NCBI GenBank assembly: GCA_026008535.1
Contig: BRKX01000010.1
Span: 26,980,001-27,044,000 of the forward strand
DNA from: Perilla frutescens
Lineage: Eukaryota; Streptophyta; Magnoliopsida; Lamiales; Lamiaceae
DNA length: 64,000 bases
Reading direction: 5' to 3'
Shown here: positions 11,456 to 24,350 of the stretch, one piece after another
How the letters are laid out: each line of letters opens with the position of its first letter
How positions within the stretch are numbered: position 1 is the stretch's first letter
Position numbers and translations under genes: made by a program
Notes under the pieces: generated by a model
What the model was told of the DNA's origin: nothing
What the model saw: only the letters and a program-made list of their open reading frames with translations
Databases searched by the model: none

Positions 11456-12851
11456 TATTGGGGTTTTTTCGAATTGAACCACTGCAGGATCTAATTGGAT
11501 GTTCATTAATCCTAATGTCATGTAGATCATAAATTCATGCATCTCATATGTTTTAATTAACCGAGTTTAATTAATATGCAAATCCGGTTTAAATGATTCT
11601 ACTAAAGCGGAAACATAGAATCGAAAACTGACTTACAAATCAAACGACGGGTGGAGGACAAGATTAAAGGTCTAATCTTGTTGTTGTGTATGATGATGAT
11701 CGGCGCCCACTGTGATATTCCATTCCTTGATCTTCTATTGTATTCCCGGACTGAATCTAGTTTCAGGGTGGGTTGAAATCTACTAGATCAGTATGGAATC
11801 TGTGGAGATAAAGAGAATACAAGAGGAGCTGATCTGTAACCCTAAAATTTCGTCCCCCACCCTCTTATATATAAGGGGGTGGGCGAAATTTCAGTGTCCC
11901 AACCCTACTGGGTTTGGGCCTCTATCTCTTTTTCTATCTCCAGTCCATTAAAGTCATATTGGGCTACGAAAGGGATCTAGAAGAATATTAAATTGGCCTG
12001 CTAATTTATTTAATTTCCAATATCCAATAAACTTAGGATATTATTAAATAAATTAAGTATTATTTTTATTCCACTAAAGAAATAATACTGACCTACCAAT
12101 TTAATACATATTTCTTAATATGCTTTCTCCTTTAGTCCAACCATTCCCCGCGTTTAAGATATAATGCCCATTAATTAATTATGTAAGCTTCTGACAGCTA
12201 TAATTAATTAATATCTTATCCTTGAGTAGTACCACACAAACTTTACTCATGCACGGAATAAATTCCACCTGCAGGGTTTCAGCATGAACTTGCATTTCCT
12301 CAAGGGGACACCATCAAACTGGCGCACCAGGACACGGTGCCCCTACATATTGCACGACCCATCATAAGTGTAAATGTCACAACCCAAGATATCGAGATTA
12401 TTGATCCTTATGAAAGAATCTCACCCTTTGATAAATCAAAGCTGCAAACACTACACGTATATGTCCGCCAACACATAGGGGTTAAGAACCCGAACTCTGT
12501 GGATTCTTATTCTCTCATTTAAGTAGATCATCCTCAATACACTTGACCATGTATTAGAATAATCAGTTAGTCAAGACAAACTAACTATCCGATTATTCTA
12601 CGGCGTACCGATAACAGGTTCAGTGCTATCTAAATCGTGAGCCTTTTAATACATTACAAGGAACCGATGATATGATCTAACCATGTGTTTACCCACACCA
12701 TATCATCTACAATGTAAGTATAGTGAACATGCATATAAATATAACAATTTAAATGCAAACAGTGACTGCAATTGTATTCATTCTATATCATCATAAAACT
12801 ATTATTAATAATGTATATAAAAGACAGGTCTTCTAGTATACAAAACCAACA
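11456..12851 (-). repeat. Copia-1 LTR (3' LTR of the element)
   Basis: This 1,396 bp LTR matches 19409-20830 almost throughout. Read on the plus strand its first bases are TATTGGGG, where the other copy has TGTTGGGG, so the terminal TG has decayed. It ends AAAACCAACA. About two dozen substitutions are visible by eye between the two copies. A TATA-like TTATATATAAG stands near 11865. Confidence 0.93.
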
Positions 12852-12867
12852 ATCTCCCACTTATACT
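12852..12867 (-). other. Copia-1 polypurine tract
   Basis: On the element strand, AAGTGGGAGAT directly precedes the LTR start TGTTGG. It primes plus-strand DNA synthesis. Confidence 0.85.
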
Positions 12868-12926
12868 TGAAGCATGTCTTTCAAATATAAAACAAACTGG
12901 CTAACTTTCCAACTCTAACTAAAATC

Positions 12927-15900
12927 TCAAACGACAACCCCGGGTCTGCATCTCACTCCCATTTTCTCCACGTGACCGTAGAAGGTCTTAGCCGAAAGGC
13001 TCTTCGTGAATGGATTAGCTAAATTATCCACCGATGCAATCTTGACCACTGCCACATCTCCTTTCTTAACGATTTCTCGTATAAGATGGCACTTTCTCTT
13101 TATGTGTTTACTTGCCTTATGGGCTCTGGGTTTCTTCGAATTTGCCACTGCACCCGAGTTATCACAATATACCGTCATACTCTTAAGCAAATCAGGAACC
13201 ACGCTCAAGTCCAACAAGAAGCTCTTGAGCCAGACGACCTCTTTTGCAGCCTCAGAGGCAGCTACATATTCGGCCTCCATGGTGGAATCCGCAATGCATT
13301 TCTGCTTTATGCTCCTCCATGTAATGGCTCCGCCTCCCAAGGTAAACACATACCCTGAGGTAGATTTACTCTGATCTTTATCGGATTAAAAATCTGAGTC
13401 CGTGTAACACAAATGCACTAGACTAACAGAGCGGTATACCAACTTATAATCTCGAGTCCTTTTTAGGTACTTAAGTATATTCTTAACCGCAGTCCAGTGA
13501 CCTTGTCCAGGGTTAGACTGATATCTGCTTACCATGCCGACTGCATAGCATATATCAGGTCTAGTGCATAGCATAGCATACATAAGGCTTCCCACAGCCG
13601 AAGCATATGGAACACCCTTCATCTCATCTATCTCAGCCTGTGTATGGGAACACATATCCTTGGATAGATAAATTCCATGCCTGAAAGGTATAAAACCTTT
13701 CTTGGAATCCTACATGTTAAACCTAGCTAGCACTGTGTCGATATATGTTGCCTGGGATAAGTACAACATCCTTTTCTGGCGATCTCAAATTATCTTGATG
13801 CTAAGGACATGTCCGGTTTCTCCTAGATCTTTCATATCGAACTGCTTGGACAACCACACCCTTATGTTAGATAATACTTTCTTACTGTTTCCAATAAGTA
13901 AGATATCATCAACATATAGCACGAGGAAAGCCACCACGTTTCCGTCACTCTTCTTATATACACAGCTCTCATCTGGACATTGCACGAATCTATATGACTG
14001 GATAACCTCGTCAAACCGGATGTTCCAAGACCTTGACGCCTGCTTAAGTCCATAAATGGATCTCTTAAGCTTGCACACTAAGTGCTCTTGGCCTTTAGCA
14101 ATGAAACCCTCTGGTTGCTTCATGTGGATGTTTTCCTCAAGACTTCCATTCAGGAAAGCTGTCTTGACATCCATCTACCAAATCTCATAATCCAAATGAG
14201 CGGCAATAGACAAGAGAATCCGGATTGACTTAAGCATGGCTACCGGTGAAAAGGTTTCCTCATAATCGATCCCTTCTTTCTGAGTATACCCTTTCGCCAC
14301 CAATCTTGCCTTGAAGGTTTCAACCTTCCCGTCAGCTCCTCTCTTGCGTTTGTAAACCCATTTACACCCAATAGGTTTTACCCCATCTTGTGGTTCTACA
14401 AGCTCCCAGACTTGATTGTGATCCATAGATCCAATCTCAGACTCCATTGCAATTTTCCAAGAGTCTGCATCTTTATCTTGGATTGCTTCATCGTAGGTCC
14501 TGGGATCTAATTCATTTAGTCCTTCAGGGAAATCCGAAGATTCACCCAAACCAATGAATCTGTCAGGTTGGCGTACAACCCTCCCACTGCGGCGAGGCAG
14601 TTCCTATACTTCTGTGACACGTTGTGCAGTAATTTGTGGTTCATCTTCTTGTACAGTTGGTGTCAGATTCAAATTTTACCCTCAAAGTTCCTCGAGTACT
14701 ATCTCACTTCTTGGCTTGTGATTTATTACATAGTCTTTCTCTAAGAATCGAGCATTGGTATTCACAATGATCTTCTGATCCTTAGGACTATAAAATAAAC
14801 CACCTTTCATTCCTTTGGGATATCCAACAAATAGTCTAACATCCGTACGTGGTGCCAGCTTATTAGCTTCCTTATCCAGCACATATGCCGGACTACCCCA
14901 AATCTGAAAATGTCCAAGACTGGACTTTCGTCCAGTCCAAAGTTCTGTGGGCGTAGATGGGACTGATTTTGATGGAGCCACATTTAGAATATAGGCTGCC
15001 GTTTCCAGGGCATATCCCCAGAATGAAATAGGCAGATCTGAATAGCTCATCATCGATCTAACCATCTCTAATAATGTTCTGTTCCTTCTTTCCGCCACGC
15101 CGTTCTGCTGTGGTGTTCCCGGCGCAGTCAACTGGGATGTAATCCCATTCTCTGCTAAGTAGTCCCTAAATTCATTCGAGAGGTACTCACCACCATGATC
15201 AGACCGTAGTGATTTGATACTTTTACCTATACGTTTTTTCACTTCTGCTCTGAATTCTTTGAAAGTCTCAAAGGATTCTGACTTGCGGCGTAACAGGTAT
15301 ATGTATTCATACCTTGAGTAATCATCAATGAACGTGATGAAATACTCGTACCCTCCTCGAGCCTGAACTGACATAGGGCCATATAAGTCAGAGTGAATCA
15401 AATCTAGTACCTCTTCAGATCTATTCCCTTTATCCTTAAAGGGTCGCTTGGTCATTTTACCTTCCAAACAGGATTCACACAAAGGGAACGATTCTAGGAC
15501 CAATGAAGACAAGGGCCTATCATTTACTAGTCTTTGTATCCGTTTAAGGTTAATATGGTTGAGCCTAAGATGCCAAAGATAGGTTTGATTCATTTCCGAA
15601 GGTTCTTTTCGTTTGTTAGGGTTTATGACCGATGTATTCAGTAAATGCATTTGCGTAGTGTTTTGCATAGAATTAAGTAAATAAAGATGTCCATCCAATG
15701 TGCCAGAACAGATAAAATGTTTATCACTAAAGATAACAACTTTGTTATCAAAAGAAACAGAATATCCATCCATAAAAAGTTTAGAAACTGAAATCAAGTT
15801 TGTCCTAAAACTAGGCACATAAAGACAATCCTTTAAAACTAAAATCCTATCACTACTAAAAGATAAGGTTACGTCTCCTACTGCAACTGCCGCCACTTTC

Positions 15901-16877
15901 GTAGCATTGCCCATGTAGACTGAGATCTCTCCATCACTCAGCTGTCTTTTTACCAGGAACCCCTGTAAAGACATGCAAACATGATCAGTAGCTCCAGTAT
16001 CTACTACCCATGATTGAGTAGAACAAGTAGCTAAACATGTTTCAACGACGAGAGATTGAGACGTACCCTTCTTCTTCTTGTTAGGACAATCCGCCTTCCA
16101 GTGACCTGGTTGGCTGCACTTGAAACACTTTGTCTTTGACTTAAATTCCTCAGGAGGAATCTTAGTCTTAGACTTCTTCACCTTAGGCGCCCCCTCTGCA
16201 GCTTTTTTGGGTGCGTTCTTCTTCTTCCTTTTAGTACCGGAAGAAAACGCTCTATTTTCAGCTAGGTGTGCCTCCGGATTTCCTTTTTGAAGTAACTCAG
16301 CAGCCTGAAGATCCATGAGCAGTTCAGTCAGGCTGACATCCCTTTTAATCATGTTAAAGTTTAGGCTGAACTGCTCAAACCTCGAGGACAGGCTATGAAG
16401 AACAATGTCGATTTGAGAATCGCCATCTAGCTCTCCACCCAAGGTCTCGATCTCAGCCAGATACCTCATCATCGTGAGAACGTGATCCCTAACAGGTGTG
16501 GAGTCAGACATTCTCGCATCCATTAGCTTCTTCATTGCCAAATGGCGTGCCGAGCGGTTCTGATGACCGAAGAGCTGTCTAAGGTTGTACATGATATCAC
16601 AAGCGGTTTTCATAGGTTCATGCTGATGTTGCAACATATTCGACATAGATGCCAGAATGTAACAGCGCGCTATCTCATTGGACCTAACCCACTTATCATA
16701 TGCAACCTTTTGGGCTTCGTCAAAACCCTCATCTGGCTTCTGAGGACATACTTCTTCAAGTACAAATTTGTGTCCTTCCGCAGTGAGAATAAGATTAAGG
16801 TTTCGAATCCAGTCATTGTAATTTTCACCGATTAACTTATTTTCTTTGAGAATAGTGGACAGGTTGGAGAGTGCCAT
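12927..16877 (-). pseudogene. Copia-1 gag-pol polyprotein, stops in the pol half
   Basis: This is one polyprotein frame for capsid and enzymes. I take the start as MALSNLST (16877) rather than the ATG ten codons upstream, because homology begins there. In order come the gag, a CCHC knuckle CFKCSQPGHWKADC (about residues 251-264), protease DTGA (about 293), a pre-integrase motif WHLRLNH (about 435), integrase with HSDLYG, RSDHGGEY and NGVAERRNRT (D, D, E present), reverse transcriptase with YVDDILL (near 13905-13925) and RNase H with TMEAEYVAASEAA (near 13270). The frame is open for 731 codons to 14682. After that, seven in-frame stops interrupt the RT and RNase H half, with no obvious frameshift. 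Every stop can be explained by a C-to-T change of Arg or Gln codons. Confidence 0.92.
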
Positions 16878-16919
16878 GATGATATAGAAAAACTGAAAAG
16901 TAAACATGCAGTACAGTCA

Positions 16920-19394
16920 CAAACTTTAGGATACTCACATCTAATCGTATACCTCAAAAAATTATATGTAATCCACCGACATTTTAAAAATGTTTCTTAT
17001 AAGTCACGTTAGTGTGGACGTTTATAAAATTCATCCTTAAACAGGTAAAACCACCTTTAATTTACCTCCAGTCAAATTTCCTTATGACAAGTAAATTAAT
17101 AGTCGGTAATAACCACGGTCGTGTAACCTTCAAATTAATAAGCCACGTTAGTGTGGACGTTTATTAATAAATTACACCTAAGTGTGAACACCATCATCTT
17201 AGCACGAAGTCCACTATTTCGAACTCCCTGCTCCAGTTGGAGGAGTCAGTTTGTTCTAGTAGTGTTCTACAACTATCTTGATAAAGAAGTTTAATTTCTA
17301 GAGATAACAGTGATATGACACATCCGTTATGGAGGAAGACCTATTGTCAACTCGCATGTCAATCACATCTCAATTAAACCAGATTAATGGAGACCGTTTG
17401 AGATTTCTACATACTTTGGTATGAATCTCTCCCACTTAGTTATTTAAGATTGAGGTTTCATTTTATCCCATTGTAAAATATGCAAACATCACATAAAAGG
17501 ATAAAAACCATTGCATGCTTCAAACAACATAATAAGCAATAATAATAAAAACCAACTATAATGGCTTATATCTCATGTTGCTGAATGAGATAAAACTGGA
17601 AAGTCAGCTCCGGAACCTCGGGCATGGCCGCCGCCCTCATCACTGCGCCTCGCCGAAAATCCTAGCTCCAATTAGGATTTCGGGACGTGAATCAGTGATA
17701 CTTCCTTTCTTGAGATGTACTACTCTCCTTCTTTGAGTTGATCTTCAAACTTTATTCAATATTGAATTTCTATTCCTTAAAGGAAAAAACTAATATATCT
17801 AGAATAAAATTACAACTCAATGACTTGGTCTAACAGTTTTATTTCTATTACATTAAAACAACATAAAATAAAACCTAGACCTAATCCATGGATTTTCTCA
17901 TGGATTAAAATCACGTAGCCAAACCGGCATACGACCCATCATACATCCAACATAAATTAAAACATACATCACATAATTAAGGAGTCATGATAGTCGGTAA
18001 CCCTGCAAATAAGTCAGTCTACAAATCCAACAATCACAATTACATGATTAGCATAAAATAACATATGATATCCACACATGACATGATTTTCGAAAATATC
18101 CAATTAATAAAATTAATAATTTTCGAAAAAGCATATTAAATAATATTCGAATTTTTCAATTAATAAAATTAATTAATTTGATATTATCCACAAGATAAAA
18201 ATTAGAAATTAAAATAATTATCCACCAATTTTAAACTTGTTATTTTTGAAAATATTACTAAAATAAATCTGGAAATTATTTAAAACTATCCACCAAATTT
18301 ATTTAATATTTTCTAGCCACCCTAATTAAATAATAATTGGATACATTGATATAAATAAAAAATCTAATCCAAATATTATCCATAAGAATCTAAATCTTCA
18401 AGGATAAAGTTTGGAGATTTGATTCCAATCCAAAATCTTCCAAAACTTATCCAAATTTAAAATCTTATCAAATTGGATTTTGATAATTATTTGTATATAT
18501 CCAAAATCACCTTATCCAATATTTAATCCCATAGATTTCAAAATTATCCAAATAATAAATTGAAGATTTGATCCATTTCAAATTCTTCCAAATTTAAAAT
18601 TCTATTTTCAAATCTATCTAGATTAAAATTAGGTAAATTAAGATATACATCAATTAATATCAAATCTTAATCCAATACCTAAATTTTCGAAAACATCATT
18701 AAATAAATCTGGAATTTTAATTTTCATTAAAATCTTCTCCAAATTAATTTAGCAAATTCGAAAATTACCACTATATTTCAGATTTGAAAATTTTAACATT
18801 AATAAAAAAATTATTCCAAATAATATAGCTATAGGTTTCAAAACTTTCAAGAATTAAAAATCTGGAAATTTTGATCCACTTCAAAAATTACCAAATTTAA
18901 AATTCTAATTTCAAACCTATCTTGATTAGAATTTTGTAACTTTTGATATACATCAAAAATCACCAAATCCAATTCTAATCACTTGAAATTCTCGACCCTA
19001 TCCAAATTAAAGCTGAAAATTTGATATTGATCAAAACATCATCCAAACTTTAATTATAGTGGCCGAAAATACATAGCTCAAATTAGGGAATTTTTTAACA
19101 CATCAAATTCGAAAATTTGACTCAAATTTTCGATGACCTTATTAAAATAAATCTGAAAATTTTGACTTCATCAAAAATCTATTCCAAATCCAATTTTAAT
19201 ATAATCAAAAATTACAGCAAACCTCAAAACTAGAATTTTCGAACTACATCAAAAATTCATCCAAGTTTTGAACATACCATTCGAAAATTACCAACATATA
19301 AATCTGAAAATTTAAGTAACATAAATATTTCATCAAATTTATACATATTTTTGGAATTAATCCTAGGATTAAATCTAGAACAGTGCCAAAACCC
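16920..19394 (-). other. Copia-1 5' untranslated leader, about 2.5 kb
   Basis: No coding region is seen between the primer-binding site and gag. The half next to the primer-binding site (18050-19394) is extremely AT-rich and repeats words such as CCAAATTTAAAAT and TCTGAAAATT. The half near gag contains two copies of CACGTTAGTGTGGACGTTTAT (about 17005 and 17145). A small GC-rich island lies near 17610-17680. The leader is unusually long for Copia. Confidence 0.7.
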
Positions 19395-19406
19395 GCTCTG
19401 ATACCA
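19395..19406 (-). other. Copia-1 primer-binding site (tRNA-Met)
   Basis: On the element strand TGGTATCAGAGC, complementary to the 3' end of initiator tRNA-Met, begins 2 bases after the LTR end CCAACA. Confidence 0.93.
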
Positions 19407-19408
19407 GT

Positions 19409-20830
19409 TGTTGGGGTTTTTTCGAATTGAACCACCGCAGGATCTAATTGGATGTTCATTAATCCTAATGTCATGTAGATCATAAATTCATGCATCTCAT
19501 ATGTTTTAATTAACCGAGTTTAATTAACATGCAAATCCGGTTTAAACGATTCTACTAAAGTAAAAACATAGAATCGAAAAACGACTTACAAATCAAACGA
19601 CGGGTGGAGGACAAGATTAAAGGTCTAATCTTGTTGTTGTGTATGATGATGATCGGCGCCCACTGTGATATTCCACTCCTTGATCTTCTGTTGTATTCCC
19701 GGACTGAATCTAGTTTCAGGGTGGGCTGAAATCTACTAGATCGGTATGGAATCTGTGGAGATAAAGAGAACACAAGAGGAGTTGATCTGTAACCCTAAAA
19801 TTTTGTCCGCCGCCCTCTTATATATAAGGGGGTGGGCGAAATTTCAGTGTCCCAACCCTACTGGGTTTGGGCCTCTATCTCTTTTTCTATCTCCAGTCCA
19901 TTAAAGTCATATTGGGCTACAACAGAGATCTAGAAGAATATTAAATTGGCCTGCTAATTTATTTAATTTCCAATATCCAATAAACTTAGGATATTATTAA
20001 ATAAATTAAGTATTATTTTTATTCCACTAAAGAAATAATACTGACCTACCAATTTAATACATATTTCTTAATATGCTTTCTCCTTTAGTCTAACCATTCC
20101 CCGCGTTTAAGATATAATGCCCATTAATTAATTATGTAAGCTTCTGACAGCTATAATTAATTAATATCTTATCCTTGAGTAGTACCACACAAACTTTACT
20201 CATGCACGGAATAAATTCCACCTGCAGGGTTTCAGCATGAACTTGCATTTCCTCAAGGGGACACCATCAAACTGGCGCACCAGGACACGGTGCCCCTACA
20301 TATTGCACGACCCATCATAACTATAAATGTCACAACCCAAGATATCGAGATTATTGATCCTTATGAAAGAATCTCACCCTTTGATAAATCAAAGCTACAA
20401 ACACTACACGTATATGTCCGCCAACACATAGGGGTTAAGAACCCGAACTCTGTGGATTCTTATTCTCTTATTTAAGGTCAGAATAGATAATAGAATCCTA
20501 AGTAGATCATCCTCAATACACTTGACCGTGTATTAGAATAATCAGTTAGTCAAGACAAACTAACTATCAGATTATTCTACGGCGTACCGACAGCAGGTTC
20601 AGTGCCATCTAAATCGTGAGCCTTTTCATACATTACAAGGAACCGATGATATAATCTAACCATGTGTTTACCCACGCCATATCATCTACAATGTAAGTAT
20701 AGTAAACATGCATATAAATATAACAATTTAAATGCAAAAAGTGACTGCAATTGTATTAATTCTATATCATCATAAAACTATTATTAATAATGTATACAAA
20801 AGACAGGTCTTCTAGTATACAAAACCAACA
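19409..20830 (-). repeat. Copia-1 LTR (5' LTR of the element)
   Basis: This 1,422 bp copy has intact ends TGTTGGGG and AAAACCAACA in plus orientation. It differs from the other LTR by scattered substitutions and by one extra segment of about 26 bp (GGTCAGAATAGATAATAG...) near 20473-20500. The target duplication ATACC follows at 20831-20835. Confidence 0.93.
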
Positions 20831-21094
20831 ATACCTACTACGGTTTTGATGAAATGTCAAAACATGTCAAAATGCTTTGAAAAACTGAAAGAAAAATCAA
20901 GAGAAAACCATGATTGACCAAATAAAAAGTTAAGTTGAAAGCATTCGGAGCATAATCAATCTGAAGAAGAATAAGCTAATCAAGACTAGTCAAAGAACTG
21001 GAAACAGAAAGAAGCAGAAGCTTGTTTGCTAAAAACATTTAGCAAAGAAAACTAAAGCTATAGGCAGTCAGAGTAGAGGAACTGACGAGCTTAA

Positions 21095-21340
21095 AGCACC
21101 AGCTGAAGAAAGTACCAGCTGAAGAAAGTGCCAGCCCAGAGTACCAGCTGAAGAGAAATGCCAGTTCAGGATTCCAACTGAAGAAATGCCAGTTCAGAAT
21201 CTCAACTGAAGAGAAAGACCAGTTCAGAGTTCCAGCTGAAGAATTACCAGTTCAGAATTTCAATTGAAGACATTTCAACTGAAGAAAGGCCAGTTCAAGA
21301 ACATCAGAGGAAAAGACATCAGTTCTGGAGATCACAACTA
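21095..21340. repeat. CAGCTGAAGAA minisatellite in the solo Sirevirus LTR
   Basis: Imperfect repeats of CCAGCTGAAGAAAGTACC and CCAGTTCAGAATTCCAACTG type lie upstream of the LTR TATA box, that is in U3. Confidence 0.85.
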
Positions 21341-22849
21341 CCAGCTTAGAACTGACACTCAAGACAGTAGCCAAAATTGGAATTTAAATTATCTAGAAGC
21401 CGACACAAGGATCTTAAAGTTAATGAAGATCTTGAAGTAAAAGCTTGTTAGAGATCAAGCTACATTGCAATGGCTACTTCAACAAAAAGACTCTCAACGG
21501 CTTTAAAAATTAATGAATTATTTATGATCATTTGTTGATTCAAAAACGGTCATAAGCTTACCGATCTATAAAAGATGGGTGATTCTACTTGTGAATGTGA
21601 CTTTTTGCAAACCAGACTTTTGCCAATTAGACTTTCTGCAAAAAAAGAGAGACTCTTACCAAGACAAATTGTCAAAAAGACACTTGAAGAGCTCACTTCC
21701 TCTCCAGAATAGCTAGAAGCTCAAAGCATCAAACTGTTGCAAAAGTCCTAACTGAGAAGGAGAAGCTGAACGCTCATCATCCTGCCAGCTGTTGAAGAAG
21801 TCCAGCCAAAGCAAGCCTCTCAGTTTGTAGATATACATCGATCAACTACCCAGCTCAAGCTTAAGGAGCACATCAGTTGATAACAGATTCAAGACTGTAC
21901 TCTTGAAGATCGAAAGAGCTCTAAAACCTTGAAAAGATGGGCAATAGCACCTTATCTCTCCAGCGAGCAATTGGGGATTGCAAGTGTGAGTTGTCAACCT
22001 ACCGACTGGGGGACTGCATTCGTTGGATTGCTATTTTGAGGATAGCACCAGTTGAAAAGGAGACTGCAACTCATAAAGTTATCGTTCGCCAAGTTCAACA
22101 CCTTGCCTTTATTGTGTAATTGTAATAAAAAAAACTTTACCATTACATAGTGAATTACCCTTTTCAGTAAGGAAGAGAGGACGTAGAAGTTTTAGCTTCG
22201 AACCTCTATAAACTGCTTGTGTGTGCTCAACTTATTGCTTTTAGTTGTATTGCTTAATTGCACACATACATCACACAAGCTGTAATTTGAGCCAACTGAT
22301 CAAGTGCACAAATAACTTGGGCCCTATCTATTCCGCAATTATTGTTAAGAATTGGAGTCAGTTTATTCACCTGCCCTCCCATCTAAACTGATTCAGACTC
22401 GCCCGGGACCAACATAATTTATTTTAAGCAGCAAGTCTAAAAGTTTATATTAAGTAACCAAAATGTCAACCCCTATTTCTATTAGGAAAAATTTTCAAGG
22501 GTTACTTAATCCCTGTTGAGGTTTTGATGAAATGTGAAAACATGTCAAAATGCTTTGAAAAACTGAAAGAAAATCAAGCAGAAAACTGAGATTGATCAAA
22601 CAAAAGATTGAGCTAATCAAAACCAAAGAATGATCAATCCGAAAAGAAAAAGAGAAAAGAAAAAGAATAAAAAAAAGAGAGGAAAAAGAAAAATAGATCA
22701 AATTCAGCCAAGAAGATGAGAAGAGCAGAATGCAGATCCTTAAACTGAAGATGCAGACTGTCAGTAAAAATGAAAATGACAAAATCAAAGTACCAACTAA
22801 CCATTAGGGTCAAAATGGTTCCCATGTCGATTGAAGCATTTCAATTTGC

Positions 22850-23410
22850 AGCTCATGAGCTGAAGAATGTCTCAACTCAGAGTAACAGCTGAATAAGAGT
22901 GCCAGTTCAGAATTCCAGCTGAAGAAGGCACTGGTTCAAAGCACCAGCTGAAGAAGAGTGTCAGTTCAAAATTCCAGCTGAAGAAGGCACCGGTTCAAAG
23001 CATCAGCTGAAGAAGAGTGTTAGTTCAGAATTCCAGCTGAAGAATGTACCAGCTGAAGAAGGCACCAGCCCAAAGTACCAACTAAAGATTGTACCAGCTG
23101 AAGAAGGCACCAGTTCAAAGCACTAGCTAAAGAAGAGTACCAGTTCAGAATTCCAGTTGAAGAATGTACCAGCTGAAGAAGGCACCAATTCAAAGCACCA
23201 GCTGAAGAAGAGTGCCAGTTCAGAATTCTAGCTGAAGATTGTACCAGCTGAAGAAGGCACCAGTTTAAAATACTAACTGAAGGAAGCACCAGCTGAAGGA
23301 AGTACTAGTCCAAAGTACCAGCTGAAGAAAGTACAAGTTCAAAGTACCAGCTGAAGAAAATATAAGTTCAAAGTACCAGCTGAAGATAACCAAACTTGAG
23401 CTCAGAAAGC
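22850..23410. repeat. CAGCTGAAGAA minisatellite in the SIRE-A 5' LTR
   Basis: About 20 imperfect repeats alternate CACCAGCTGAAGAAGAGTGC and CAGTTCAGAATTCCAGCTGA blocks (period about 24, higher-order about 48). The palindrome CAGCTG recurs throughout. It corresponds to the array at 59290-59830. Confidence 0.92.
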
Positions 23411-24179
23411 ATCAGGCTAGAGCCCAGAATTGCCAGCTGAAGAATATCAAAACTGGAGATTGAGTCTGCCAACAAGATGTCCAGAACTTTCAGCTGAGGA
23501 TATGACCTAACTGAAGATCACAACTGAAAGCTGAAGCCCAGAACTGACGATCAAGACAGAAGCCAAAACTAGAAATCAAATTTTCAGAGCTGCCAACACG
23601 AAGAAGTATTTTAGAAGGTTTTATTCAACTTATGTTATCCTCTGGTAAGTTAGAAAATAAGTTGGGTCCTTAAAATATTCAAATAAAGGAAAATCGTAAC
23701 CAGGAATATCTGTTAAAATTTAATTTGGTTAAAAATTACTTTGAAAATATGTTGTGATATTTTTCTCGGGTTAATAGAAAAAGTTTCAAGCATCATGCCA
23801 AACTTTGAATTTTCCAATTTCGAGTTCAAATGAACTCTTGGCACAACTTTGAATAGAAAAAGGCACATTCGTCATTATCCAATTTCTTTTTCAAAATATT
23901 ATCCTATTCGTAATTATCCTATTCTTTTCTATCATTATTCTCTTTTTTTTATTCACTATTTTCCTATTTATTTTTCCTCTATAAATAGGAGGTTAAGGTT
24001 TCATTTTTCATTCATTTTCAAAATTGAAACATTGAGCAACTTCTAGAGAAGGTACGTCTCTAGTTTCCTATTCCAATTTTGAAATAGTCATTTTGAAGGT
24101 GTCAATGCGTAGATCACATATATGTAATTGAAAAGATGATTTGACGGACGATCGCGATGGAAAACCACTGTAACCGCCG

Positions 24180-24350
24180 CTAAAGATCATCACCACTACC
24201 TACCATCATAATCACCACCATCCACCATCAAATCAATCACCACCGCCCCTCCACCACCCCACCCCCCATTAATCACCAAACAATCAGCCCCATCACGCCA
24301 ACAATCACCAACAAATACCACCGCCACCAATTCTCCACCACCGCCTCATG
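24180..24350. repeat. CAC/CCA-rich low-complexity tract
   Basis: This strongly strand-asymmetric stretch is dominated by CACCACCATC, CCACCGCC and CAATCACCA words and is almost free of G. It lies just after the presumed transcription start of the solo LTR. Confidence 0.8.

Larger units (their letters stand above)
11456..20830 (-). mobile_element. Copia-1: full-length Copia retrotransposon (9.4 kb)
   Basis: The element has two LTRs of about 1.4 kb, a tRNA-Met primer-binding site, a polypurine tract and one gag-pol frame in the Copia order (protease, integrase, reverse transcriptase, RNase H), all on the minus strand. It carries a long untranslated leader (16878-19394). The lineage within Copia was not assigned. 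It is inserted in the Sirevirus solo LTR with a 5-bp duplication. The close similarity of its LTRs makes it one of the younger insertions in the window, yet its pol half is full of stops. Confidence 0.93.
11413..22414 (+). mobile_element. Sirevirus-like solo LTR, split by Copia-1
   Basis: The LTR starts TGTTAGGAAAAACTATCAAG (11413) and ends GGGACCAACA (22414), matching the ends of the SIRE-A LTRs. It carries the same CAGCTGAAGAA minisatellite (21095-21340), a TATA box TATAAAAG (21567-21574) and an AATAAA-like signal near 22127. Perfect 5-bp duplications TAATT flank it, and no internal domain is attached, so LTR-LTR recombination has removed the body. Copia-1 was inserted 43 bp from its left end. 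Without Copia-1 the LTR is about 1.6 kb. Confidence 0.9.

Noticed and set aside
12337..12522. A 61-codon ORF conserved in both Copia-1 LTRs (also 20290-20475) on the plus strand
   Set aside because: It is antisense to the element, and the two copies are conserved simply because the LTRs are recent duplicates. No family motif was recognised.
22495..22825. Phe/Ser/Leu-rich minus-strand frames resembling membrane proteins
   Set aside because: They are antisense of an A/G-rich LTR stretch (AAAAGAAAAAGAG), so the hydrophobicity is a composition artefact.
23020..23289. Repetitive minus-strand frames reading LNWCLLQLVHSS-type repeats (also 59226-59745)
   Set aside because: They are translations of the CAGCTGAAGAA minisatellite on its antisense strand. 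An open frame is expected from the repeat itself.
21095..23410. Possible CRISPR-like array
   Set aside because: Repeats are imperfect, with no unique spacers of constant length, and they lie in plant LTR U3 regions.
23612..23640. Exact left end and target duplication of the first Gypsy-type solo LTR
   Set aside because: Neither TGTTATCC (23633) nor the homology break (about 23612) gives a convincing 5-bp match to the right flank TAATA, so the boundary is left approximate.
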